A stretch of 64,000 nucleotides of DNA from Pyricularia pennisetigena (taxonomy: Eukaryota; Ascomycota; Sordariomycetes; Magnaporthales; Pyriculariaceae). Positions 1 to 11,218 of this stretch are shown one piece after another (within the stretch, counting starts at the first letter, position 1; every line of letters starts with the position of its first letter). A model generated the notes under the pieces. It did no database searches and was not told the DNA's origin. It saw nothing but the letters and a program-made list of their open reading frames with translations. The position numbers and the translations under genes were made by a program. The stretch is from positions 1,939,826 through 2,003,825 of the forward strand of contig NC_043740.1 in assembly GCF_004337985.1 (NCBI RefSeq), written 5' to 3'.

Positions 1-105
1 ATGTAACAGTAGGCGAAGTGTAAGAAGGATTGGGGTGTGTGATGCCAAGAGTATGGTTATGCAAGATGGATTTGAAGGAAATGAGTTGACTGATATACCC
101 TCTGA

Positions 106-3100
106 TCAGGACTGACTTGCGAGGTAGTTGGCAGCCTATTGCACGATAGTTAGTCAAAATCAATTGCATGAGATATGATACCTGAAATTGACAGAATTTA
201 GACACTCACCCGCTCGAGGTTGTAATCATATTTCTCGAGTGCGGCCACGGCATCTTTACGAGAATATCCCATGCTGGTCAGGTTCTTGAGGATTGGATCA
301 TCATGCACTCCTTCCTCAGACAACAGCCGGTTCACATCAGCTGGCCGTGATGACGCGGCAGTAGATGACTTTGCCGGCGTTGAATTCTCTGTTGCGGCCG
401 GGGCTACAGCGCCGGTATTGCCAGCGGCCGGTCCGTCAAGATCAGCAAAGAGAGCATCCCAGTCATGGTTGTCATTTCCAGTGCTAGCATCACCAGCTGC
501 TCCTGAAGCCGAAACTTTAGCCGGAGCCGCCGGACCCGTCGAGGCTGGTTGCGCACTTGAGCTACCAAGTGAAGCGCTGCTTCCGCTCACAAAGTCAAAG
601 CTGCTTGTCTCAGCTCCCAGGTTTGGCGCTCCAGTACCAGTAGTGGGATCCTTGGAGACATCGCTCTTGGTTGCGTGACTCCTTGGGGGCGACGAGTCGT
701 CAAAGACGGGATTGAAGTCTTCCAAAGCCGAGCGAGAAATGTTGGCAAAGTCTTCATCGGCTGCCGAGCCCTCTTGGGCGTCTTCCAAGCCCTCAAAGTC
801 GTCGTCAAGATCGTCAAAAGACTTTTTTTCCGGTAGAGGCGGCGGAGCAGTGGGTGGCGGTCCGCTTGGCCCTGCTGAGCTCAGGGGACGTGTAGCTGTA
901 GGAACGGTGGCAGAGGCCGCGTTACCCGAAGTGGGTGGCATCGCCGTGTTCACAGAAGTAGATGAAGTAGCGGCAGCCGGTGTCGTTGCAACGTTGCTGT
1001 AAATCCACACAGCGTCAGCACATTCTACTTTAACACAGCTATCTCATGGATCACCGAGGCAAAGACAAGTCTGAAATGCAAATACACACGCTATGGGCTA
1101 TAGCAGCGAATCGTACCTCGAAGCGCCATCAGCCCCTGAAGGTGCAGTGGATGGGGATGTCGGTTTGGTGTCCTTGGAGGAGGCAACGTCAGTCGTATTC
1201 GTTTCCGTTGTGGGTTTCGGAGACGTTGGCGCGAAGTCATCATCGAATCCATCTCTATCACTTTCAGACTCGGAATCGTCATCACGTTCCAGCTCCGAGA
1301 TGGGCGGAAATTCGGCGGCGAAAGCAGCCATCGTCGATTCTTTCTTTTCAGCTCCACCAGTAGACGAAGATGGCATGTCAAATGCGGATGCTCCTCCTGC
1401 CGCTGGCTTCGTGTGTGCATTCTTGAAGCTTGCGAAAGCAGACTCGAAATCGTCCTTAGCCTTGGCCTGATCGACCGAGGAAAAGGGGTCCCCGACGCTG
1501 TCGGAGTGCGAGTGAATGGCCGCACGAGGAGTTGGTGAGGTGGTGCCAGCAGCATCGCCCTGTATCTTGTCAGCACTGCCAGAACCACAAAAAGCAGTCA
1601 TCATGTAGCTATTACTTAGTACTCACATGAGATCCTGAAGCCGCACTGAGACCCGTGTTAGTGGGCTGCAGCGGGGCAGTCGGCTGTTTCTGGGCAGACT
1701 CAGATGGCGGCATATCTGCCTGGCCCATCCTGCTCGCAGGCGGGGATACCTGACGGGATGATGATAAAGACTCTGACTCTCCGAATGGAAGGAAGCTGGA
1801 ATTGATCTGCCGGGACTCAGGCGGCGCAGGGGGTTCGCCCGTCGTCAGTGTGGGTTGTCGACTCAGGTTAGGGGTATTTGAGGTGGCAGGTGTAGCAAAA
1901 GAGGTCGCACTGCCAGTAGAAGCGCCCGTGTTCTGTGCTGCCAGGAAGGCGGTAGTGGGTGGTGGGGTGTTGGATGCGGAGCCGAACGATGGGCCAAAGA
2001 CATCATCGAACGACTTGTCGTTGCTCGATGGCTTCGCAGGTGGTGACGCAAAGGCACCCATGATGTCTGTGCTCCCGGTTCTCCTGAAAAAAGGGTTGTT
2101 GACAGTCGACGTCGAGGCAGCAGGGCTAGCCACCTGGGCGGCAGAGCCGGTGTTTTGTCTGCTCAGTTCTCCTGTTCCCTTAGACAAGTCATCCATCTCC
2201 GACTTGAGCTTGTCACGCTCCGACTCGTTGGTGGCCAGCTGCTTTTTGTTAATGGCAACCAATCCTTTCTGCTGTCGTGCCTCCAGCTTGAGCTTCTCAA
2301 TCTGCGGCTTTAGCTGGGCCACCTCTGCATTGACGGCCCGAATGCGCTCCTTCAAGGCGGTATTCTCCTGTTGATCGGCTTGCAGCGCAGTAGCAACCTG
2401 GCGATGCTGGTTCTGAAGGTCTTGATATGTGCCTTCAAGCATGGCCATCTCCGTCTGCAGTTTCTTGGTCTCATTCCGAGAGGCATTGAGCTGATCCTCT
2501 AGCGCCCGTACATCCTTTGCTTCCTTCTCGTACAGGGCACGCAGTTGTGCGAGGCGCTGCTCAAAGTTCTTCTTTTGCGCAGCCGACTGATTCAGTTCAT
2601 TCTGCGTAGTTGTGCGCTGGCCTTGAACCTCCTGTGTATGTTTGCTCAAGGAGCTAATCTGATTCGACAAGTTTGCAAGCTCAGCCGAGTCGTTGCTAAC
2701 ATTCTTGCTGCCTTCATCATTATCGCCCAGCAGGTCGTCATCAAAAGTCCCGGGATGCTGCGGCCGTTGTGCTGGAGCTGCTTTGGGAAACGCGCCGGCG
2801 GAGCTATTGGAGGCGCCCGTTGTTTGTGCGGTGAGCGTGCGACCGAACGAGGAGGACGGGACAAATGGAGCAAAGGTGGGAACAGTGGGGGACTGTTTGG
2901 CAGGTGATGCAGATGCCGGGCTTGCGTTGCTCCCAAAAGGATCGTTGGAGCCTCCTGTTGTGATCGGTTTCTGTACAGGTGCAGCTGGCGCGGAAGGGGT
3001 GTCCAGGCCGAAGAGATCATCCAAAGCGGACTTGGGCTGGGCAGGCGGCGGGGGTGGTTGAGCAGGCGCATCAAAAGCTGAGTGGGCTGCATTAGCTGTA

Positions 3101-4436
3101 GGCGGTCTGACCTGACCTCGCATGCTGGGTGGGATAAGATTGGGAGGAAGAGTAGCTGGTAGCGTGTTGGCACCGTTGCGGTTGGTGCGCTGTTGTCGGA
3201 TAAGGTACATGGCAATTGCAAACTCATCGCGTGTGAGCCTGCCAGCTGAGTTAATATCGGCAAGATCCCAAATCTGTGCAAGCGTGTCCTCTGGTAGGTT
3301 GGACTGGCTGAAGAAAGGTACAGCTTCCTCTCCGGTGATGAACCCTTTGTTGCCCGCATCAAGCTTGGCATACTCCTGATCGAACCGACTCTTGTCTGCT
3401 GGGGTTATGAGCCAGTCGCCTCCAGGTGCTGTCTGTGACCTTCCAAGAGGGCTCCCCGTCCTCATCTGGGACTGCCCACTCAACTGCCTGGGAATCGCGG
3501 GAATGGGAGGCACCCCTGAAGTAGGGCTTCTTTGGCCCGGAATTCCGGTCGGGCGGCGAGTTGCAGCCTCATAGAGACCAGCGGGTACAACGCTCGGCAA
3601 TCCACGTAGGTGGCCCTGCTTGGTAGAGGCCAGGAGATGCATGGCGATGATGAACTCGGTCTGCACCAGTGCGCCCCGCTGTTCTGTATCGGCTAGCTGC
3701 CATATGCGTCCGAGAACCTCGGTAGGCAGGCCAGATCTTTCAAAGATCTGGCGCGCCGAGTCACCCGGGAGCATATTTCCGGGGGCTAAGTTCTGCTGCT
3801 CGAAAAGACCCGCATATTGGGCGGCCTTTTCGGGTGTCAAGGGCGGGATTCGGACACCGGTGCCCTGGGCCTGAAGAGGCATCGCAGTCGGTCCAGGACC
3901 AGACCCGCTGGTTTGGGGTGCCAGGCCTGGTATGTTGATGCCATCGAATCGAGGCAGAGGCCCAGGCTGCAAAGCGACATCGGGCGTGGGCTCGCGGCCA
4001 GCCTGCGCATGACCGATCAGACGTAGGACGATGCCAAAGCCAGCCGGGGTAAGAAAGCCTCTGTTTTCTTGATCCGCTATCTGCCAGATCTGTGTGTTGG
4101 ATATCAGGAGGTTAGCGACCGACAAGCTCGACGACTGTGGTTGTTTTGCAACGTCATTATCGCCTCGATGGGCGCATTCCTACTGACCTCTCCGAGAACA
4201 CGAGACTCAAGCCTAGTCTTGTCGAAGAATTTGACTGCAACATCGCCGGTTACGACACCCACCCCGTCGGTGTCGGCCTGTCGGAACAACTGTCCGTAGT
4301 ATCGTTTCTCGTCTGGTGTCAGGTTTAAGTTTGGCGCACCTGTAAAGATTTCAATCACGACCAAAAGTCAGCTTTGTTTAGGAGCAAAGTATCATGTGTC
4401 CCATTTCTCACCTGCTTCGGCGCCAGACTCTGCCAT
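106..4436 (-). CDS. EDE1: Ede1/Eps15-type endocytic scaffold with EH domains and C-terminal UBA
   Basis: Early endocytic-site scaffold that binds NPF-containing adaptors and ubiquitinated cargo at the plasma membrane. Six exons read 4436-4412, 4339-4188, 4089-1627, 1559-1117, 996-210 and 135-106, giving 1299 aa. There are three EH domains: roughly residues 10-95 (split by introns; LGE joins IWQIADQENRG), 142-215 and 286-355. A Gln/Lys/Glu-rich coiled coil spans about 530-710. Long Ser/Pro/Ala-rich linkers carry DPF-like motifs and one NPF (in TVNNPFFRR), the ligand of EH domains. The UBA domain (about 1255-1299) ends NLERAANYLASQS; its last 10 codons lie in a 30-nt exon found through a TTTGACTAAC branch site and AATAG acceptor. 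The start has MAESGAEAG before the first intron. Family assignment is firm; exact splice sites are inferred. Confidence 0.9.
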
Positions 4437-5451
4437 GTTGACGGTTTATGCAGTCGAGCCTTAGGCGTTGACCGAGCGAAACGGAACGTGCAAGGTTAGG
4501 CTCGGCTCGGCACAGATGGAACGAGGCGTTCTCGGGTAGCAAGGAGCTTGCTATCTGTTTTCGTTGATAAGCAGTTGAACGGCACACTCTCTGCGCTTGG
4601 GCGAATACGAAACGAATAATCGGGCCACGAGAAGTGGCTGAGGAATGCAGTAGACAGTCTGTAAAGTAGATTATTAGGAGTTTGAGACTTTGGCGTGCAA
4701 TCTCCAAAGTGGGATGAGATGGCTGGGGAAGACAAGGACGTTGCTGGGAGGAAACAGCATGATGGTGGACCGGGGAATCCGCCTATGAAGTTGCTTGACC
4801 AATTCGGCACCCTTGTAAATTCAGACCTTACGTAGTACGCAGTAGGTATCCCAGGTACCGTACTGTAGAATCAGACGCGTGGAGGCCGGCCGATGCGGGT
4901 GGGAAGTTGATTAGCTAGTTGTGGCTTAGTTTAGTAGCAGCCCCCCTAGCACGGCTCCACCGTCCAATCAACATCAACGTAGCAAACATCAAACGAATGC
5001 CTACCCATGCACACATGGCTTGACAGGCAACCGTCTGTTACCTCTACAATTCAGGTCCTGACGCACCTTACCCATAGGACAGGTACCGGAATAATCTGTA
5101 TACAACAGCATGGGACGATCACGAAAATCTCATGACGGTGGATTTGAAAACAATATGGCCAACCCCGATAGGTATTCGTATTAAAAGGAACTATTATGTT
5201 TCACCAAACCAAATGAAATATGACACCTCTTCGCAAGGGACGACGGCCTCCGACATCCTGAAGACTTGTTAAAGACCCTGCAGGAGTGGTGAGGAGTGTT
5301 TGTCTCCGAAGAATTAGACTTGACATTTGCTGTATCAAAAGGGTATGCTGGCCTCTTTGGCAGGTGGCATCCATCCAGTACATCTAGAGTCCTGAACGTT
5401 GACCCCGTGCCTTTGTAACAGAAGTATGAACAAAACGGGGCTAGCGCTTGT
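4437..5451. other. Intergenic: EDE1 upstream region and alpha-tubulin 3' flank
   Basis: No supportable gene. The left part should hold the promoter and leader of the minus-strand EDE1 gene, and the right part the 3' UTR of alpha-tubulin. A CCAAT element lies near 4973. Short open frames here have no family resemblance. Confidence 0.6.
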
Positions 5452-7357
5452 CTAGTACTCCGCCTCAATGCCCTCCTCATCACCAAGAGAGTCTGTAGCA
5501 ACCTCCTCGTAGTCGCGCTCGAGAGCAGCGAGATCCTCACGAGCCTCAGAGAACTCACCCTCCTCCATGCCCTCACCCACATACCAGTGGACAAACGCAC
5601 GCTTCGAGTACATGAGGTCAAACTTGTTGGACAAGGCTGACCAGGCATCGGCGATGGCGGTCGTGTTGGAGAGAACGCAGCTGTGTACAAAAGACAAGGT
5701 TGTCAGCAAAATCCGGCGGACATCACAACAAACACCGAGCGTTCAACTTACACAGCGCGGTTGACCTTGGCAAGATCACCGTTGGGGACCTGTTGAGGAG
5801 GCTCGAAGCAGATACCAAGCTTGAAGCCAGTAGGGCACCAGTCGACGAACTGGATGCTACGCTTGGTCTTCAGCATGGCAACAGCCGCATGTGCGTCCTT
5901 GGGAACAACGTCACCACGGAACAGCAAGCACGTGGCCATGTACTTTCCGTTGCGAGGATCACATTTGACCATCTGGTTGTTTGGCTCGAAACAAGACATA
6001 GTGATCTCTTGAACCGAGTTGGCCTCGTGAGCAGCACGAGCAGCCGAGACAATCGGGGAATAGGCGACCAGGGGGAAGTGGATGCGGGGGTAAGGCACCA
6101 GGTTGGTCTGGAACTCGTTCAGGTCGACGTTGAGGGAGCCGTCAAACCGGAGCGAGGCGGTGATAGAGGAAACGACTGTTCATCGCATAGTTCATTAGCA
6201 TCCAAAGCATGCAAGCTCGAGGTATCCGCCGTGAAATCTTACCCTGAGCGATCAAGCGGTTCAGGTTCTCATAGTTGGGCCTCTCAAGACCGAGGCTTCG
6301 GCGGCAAATATCGTAAATGGCCTCGTTGTCAACCATGAAAGAGCAGTCGGAGTGCTCCAGTGTGGTGTGGGTAGTAAGGATTGAGTTGTAAGGCTCAACG
6401 ACGGAGGTGGCGGTCTGGGGAGCCGGGTAGACGCAGAACTCCAGCTTGCTCTTCTTTCCATAGTCGACCGATAGACGCTCCATAAGGAGGGAGCCAAAGC
6501 CAGATCCGGTACCACCACCGAACGAGTGGAAGACCAAGAAGCCCTGGAGACCAGAGCAGCTATCGGCAACGCGGCGAACCTTATCCAGCACCTGGTCGAT
6601 CAACTCCTTGCCCACGGTGTAGTGACCACGGGCGTAGTTGTTGGACGCGTCCTCCTTGCCGGTAATCATCTGCTCGGGGTGGAATAGGCTGCGGTAGGTA
6701 CCGGTGCGGACCTCGTCGACGACATTGGGCTCCAAATCACAGTAGATGGTACGCGGGACATACTTGCCCTGGCCTATATTTGCATGTGCAGCCTAATTAG
6801 TACATGTGAGGGAAGAGTGGAAGGATATTGAAGCCGTGAAATATGTTTCTGCCGGCCAGTGCAAAATATAACGAATGTGTCGTACCAGTCTCGGAGAAGA
6901 AGGTGCTGAAACCGTGGTCGGGATCAGCGGCCTTGCGCTCATCGGTGAGGAAACCATCGGGCTAAAGGAGAAACCAAGATGTTAGCATGGGGGAGCATAG
7001 CTTTGTTCCATGGTTTATCAGCTTACCTTGATACCGTGCTCGAGGCAGTAAAGCTATCGTCGGGTTTTATGTCAGCCATCAAAGTTCGGACTGCCAAGGT
7101 TGCGTTGCTGCTTTCAGGCGCTGTGATGCTCCGGCAACAAGGCTCCGGATGTGTTCCTGTCGTATGTGTGTGCTCACCTCCCAGCAAGAGTTGGCAATCT
7201 GGCAACCAGCCTGACCGACTATATTCGAAGCAGGCAACGTTAGTTCATGTTATGCTGACTGGATTGCCGGAGTGGCGTGTTCGGAGTCGATGCGGTGAAG
7301 AGTCTTGTGAGTTTTGTTGGAGACGCGCTTACCGTTGATGCTGATAATCTCGCGCAT
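5452..7357 (-). CDS. TUB1: Alpha-tubulin
   Basis: GTP-binding subunit of the alpha/beta tubulin dimer that builds microtubules. Seven exons: 7357-7333, 7218-7178, 7053-7027, 6961-6886, 6773-6243, 6175-5752 and 5680-5452, giving 450 aa, the normal length. It starts [17 protein letters not shown], carries the tubulin signature GGGTGSG, and has the alpha-specific catalytic Glu context LNVDLNEFQ. The acidic tail ends in Tyr (GIEAEY), as in detyrosinatable alpha-tubulins; beta-tubulins end differently. Three consecutive small exons (25, 41 and 27 nt) encode the N terminus. The first ATG is the only one compatible with the conserved N terminus. The organism may carry a second alpha-tubulin gene elsewhere; this window cannot tell. 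Confidence 0.97.
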
Positions 7358-8810
7358 CTTGACGGCGTTTTACTTTTGGACGTCGAAATTTACAAGCACT
7401 CCTCGAGTTGAATCTCCTATGGCGAAAGATCTGTTTTTGCAAAAAAGCCTCGAGAGCAAGCAAGAAAAAAGGAACACAAACCGAGGCAAATTGTCCAGTT
7501 GGCGTAGTAATTACTTTAGGAGTTAGAGAAATTGCCCCCGGTCGACAACAAACGAATACCAAAAGTTGTGGTGGGGGAACGGAATTTGCGTTGGACGTCA
7601 AAGGGACTTGGGATTGGTCGACAGGGTCGTTATGGCCTGTAGCAATAAACAAAGAGACCCACCCGGACCGACAGGGGCCTAGGTGGCAGGTGGTGGGCGC
7701 GACGGGACTGGACCGAGTTCGTCAAGAGCTCTCTGCAGGGCACGCTGAGCAATCCGTGCCTGCCAGGAATAGACAGCTCGGGTGGTGCTGATCATTAGAC
7801 CGCTAACGGGATCCATGAAATCAAATTGTGCTGGTACAGTGACTGTAACCGAATGGAACCTACATTGATAAGCGACCACCAAACCTGGCACCACCGCCTT
7901 TGCCTTACTTCGTACGACTATTTACTTTGCAGCTTCGCATGCACATTGTGCAAGTTTTATTCAGAGAAGATTTGTTGCATCTGCATGCATGACTGACTTG
8001 CCTGTTTACGCATTACTTCTTGATCCCTAGCTTGGGTGCACCCGAGGATCCGAGTCTTTGACGGGTCATGGTGAACCAGCCGCCCCTGCCAATCCGTTGA
8101 GCCTAGCGCATACCCGGGGTTCTTAACGACAAAAGCGCCGTGAGGGTGGTTGCAGAAACCATCCGCAACGACTTGGGAGAACAAAGACGCGGACTGCAGA
8201 TGTGACATGGACTAGCTCTAGACAATCAGTCAACTAAGGTAAGGTAATGTAGACCGGGTAAAATCTTCTTTATGGTCGGAAATTGTTTTGCAGTCGTGGC
8301 ATTTTGGGATGGTTTTGGTCTCGTCCCATGGACGCAAAACAATACTGACTTAGTGACAAAGAGATAGACTAGGTCCAAGACTTGAGCACAGATCTAGCCA
8401 CGGTCTGGTTCCAGGAACCCGCCCAAAGGTGTTGGGCAAAGATAAACATAAACATATATTGTGGAGAAGCACGACGACAGACCATAAAAAAAAAAAAAAA
8501 AAAAAAAATAAGACGATTAAAGCATACAATCAAGCTTCATCGCATAGCTGGCTAGCTGGCAGCATCAAACAAAAGAAAAAGAAAACAAGAAAAAAAAAGG
8601 AAGAAAAATCAAACCGAGAGGCATCACTAGGCTGTCCACATCTCATGATCCCCTGTTAGCATTCGTGTGCTCGGACGGATCTCATCAGAAAGGACTGATT
8701 TCTTCCAAAGCGATTGCACTGTAGCGTATTGGCTCAACGACAAGGGGGAGCAGCCCCAGTAGACTTTATGGTCTCCGGGCTCGCCTTCTGTCGCGCCGCT
8801 CCGTTGCGCT
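7358..8810. other. Intergenic: divergent promoter region of alpha-tubulin and BTB gene
   Basis: 1.45 kb without a supportable gene. It separates the starts of the minus-strand tubulin gene and the plus-strand BTB gene, so it should contain both promoters. It includes a 23-nt A run at 8486-8508 followed by purine-rich sequence to about 8620. I see no tRNA or repeat. Confidence 0.6.
8486..8508. repeat. Poly-A tract (23 nt)
   Basis: Uninterrupted run of A within the tubulin/BTB spacer. Confidence 0.9.
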
Positions 8811-10451
8811 ATGTTCTCAAAAGACCGAAACAGCATCCCAGCGGCCTTCATGGCTGCCGATCGTGGCGATAGTGCAGAACATCATCCCGGTCCGGCGGAC
8901 GAGCTCACGCAGGATTTCAAACTCGTCAGCAAGATCCCTAGGATTCTACCTCATGAACGTGTCTTCCCTATCCAGATCGGCTCTAAACTGTTCAAGCTCT
9001 CTGGAGCATCGCTATCATCAGACGGTAAGATATCCAACCGTCGAGGTCTTCAGGTTTATGCGAACCGCCAATACTAACGAAACCCCTGTTGTAGCTCCAT
9101 CATATTTCTCTCAATATTTTCAATGCCAAATAAAGACGGCAGAAGAAAATGGAGACGACACCTGCTCGTCTATCCGTACTCTGTACATTGATCGGGATCC
9201 TATGACTTTTCAGGACATTGCTCTGCATCTACAAGGCTATCACGTCCATCCTCGGGATGGTACACACTTTGTACGGCTATTTGCTGATGCCCAGTTCTAC
9301 TCTCGTAAGACCCTGTGGATTTGAAACTCATAAAAGACCATATTAGTCAAAGAGCTATACTGATACGCAAGTCCACGACCACAAAAGTCCCCAAGTTGAT
9401 ATCACAACTTTACGAAGAGTCTATCTTTATGTCCATCGGCCACAGAGAGTTCCAAATCCCACGCGATCTCTTCAAGGATCCAGGGAACTCTCCCAACTTC
9501 TTCACTCTAGGCTTTGCCATCTTCTTCTCCTCCCCGGACGACCTTTTCCCAGGCCTGGACCGCAGAGACCTAATCCGCCCGCCCTCAATCATGCCCCCCT
9601 CGGTCCCCCACCGCTCTGCGGATACCTTTGAAGAGATCCTCCACCTGCTACGTGGCAACCCCGTCAACGTCCGCGACGAGACGCACCGGCAGACCCTCCT
9701 CCGTGATGTGAGGTACTTCAACTTTAAGGGACTCGAGCAGCGTCTTATATCCCACTGCACATCGTACAATCAGCTCCGAGCCCGCCACCAAATCCTACTT
9801 CGAGTCGAGGACATCTACAAATCCGGCATCAGCGTGTACCCCGAACCGCCGTCTGCCGTGGATGCTGCTCCGTCTCACGGGTGGGTGAATTATGCGCGTC
9901 CGTACCTGGGCGATAAGCCCGCCGAGCTGGTTCTGCAGATCGGGGGTAACACCTCGCGGGTGGGACCACTGGAACTCATCTTGCGGGATGACTTTGGCCC
10001 CCTGTCCGGCTCCATGGTCTACACGACGCAGCTGGAGTTCTTTCTCGACGCCAAAAAACGAGTCGCTCGCCTCTTGGATGTTGTAGGCTCGCTTCTCAAG
10101 GTCTCGGTGGTACCGGCGGATCAGCTAATCGCCATCATCGACAAGAACACGGCGATAACATTAGACGGAAAGCCTTTTACAGCCCACTTGGACGGCGATG
10201 GCCTGGCTGGCGATGACGTCGACGTCGACGCACTGGCAGCGGGCACCGATGAGCCATCACGGAAGAGGAGAAGGACGGTCGATTCTAGGCAGCGTCCGGG
10301 GATCGAGACGGCTGGCTGGGTGATCCGAACCGGGCAGTGGCGGTTGCGGACGCGCTGTTTGCACGGCACCCTCGAGTGTCTGTTCTTCGCGGTCAAGTTG
10401 GATGCATTTACATCGGAGCACTCGAGTAATGCCATGGCAGAATTTCTTTGA
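8811..10451 (+). CDS. BTB/POZ (KCTD-like) protein, probable Whi2 homologue
   Basis: Three exons: 8811-9024, 9095-9304 and 9388-10451, encoding 495 aa. The first part (residues about 35-140) is a BTB/tetramerisation fold (FPIQIGSKLFKLSGASLSSD, then RDPMTFQDIALHLQGYHVHP). A second BTB-like half follows (FMSIGHREFQIPRDLF and RDVRYFNFKGLEQRLI). This tandem arrangement with a C-terminal WVIRTGQWRLR element resembles fungal Whi2 proteins. In yeast Whi2 works with Psr phosphatases in stress response and restrains TORC1 under low amino acids. That function is inferred from family likeness only. The second intron is placed at the AAAAG acceptor because the earlier TTAG acceptor would create a stop codon. 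A lysine/arginine patch (SRKRRRTVDSR) near residue 430 could be a nuclear localisation signal. Confidence 0.8.
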
Positions 10452-11218
10452 TTCTGAAGTTTCGTGTGAGATCAAAGCCCTCGTCGACAATCATCCCCAT
10501 TGAATGGCATACGCCATGGTTTGGTTGCGATAACTGGTTTGTTTGACGGCTGAAAAGAGGTTGGGCGAACACTATTTGTTAAGCATATTCAGCGGGTCTG
10601 GAGAGAAATGGAACACAGGCATACAAAAGCTGATTTCACGATGCATATCGCAGTATCATATCGTTCAGAGGGCCAGATTAAAATATTCCATCAATTTAAC
10701 TAAAAAAGAAAAAAATAAACATTTCTTGGGCGATTAAATGCAGCTCTATACCAGCCCGGGTGAGTAACAATACAACAAAGCTAGGGATTTGTATCAAAAC
10801 TCCAAACCAGAAGCCGTTAAAAGAACAGAGATGAAGTGGGTATGAGAAGGTTTCATGAAAAAAAAAAAGTCAAAGGGCACTGGGAGAAACATGCTCAAAC
10901 GATGCCCACGACCTTTCCTCTGGCCGATTTCCCCTGCCCACCTCCTGCCGTTCCCGAAACGCCCAATAAAAACCAACTCAAAAATCAAAGCCAGATCAGG
11001 ATATTCGTACAACTTTGTACTTCATTATATTCGCCTGTACTACAGTAGTGGAAGCTGCCGTCTACTGTGTCCCTAAACCGAATGTGGGAAGAAAAAAGAA
11101 AAAAAAGAACAAAAACCCAGTATGTTGTAAATGGGTTGCGCTGTTTGTTGAGATGGTTCGTTATTTCGTTGAAAGGCAAAATAAACGGTCTTCGTCTTAG
11201 AGGGAAAATATTCCAGCC
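10452..11218. other. Convergent intergenic region
   Basis: 767 bp between the 3' ends of the BTB gene and the Cut12-like gene. It is A/T rich with short A runs and should contain both 3' UTRs. No gene, repeat or RNA could be supported. Confidence 0.6.
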
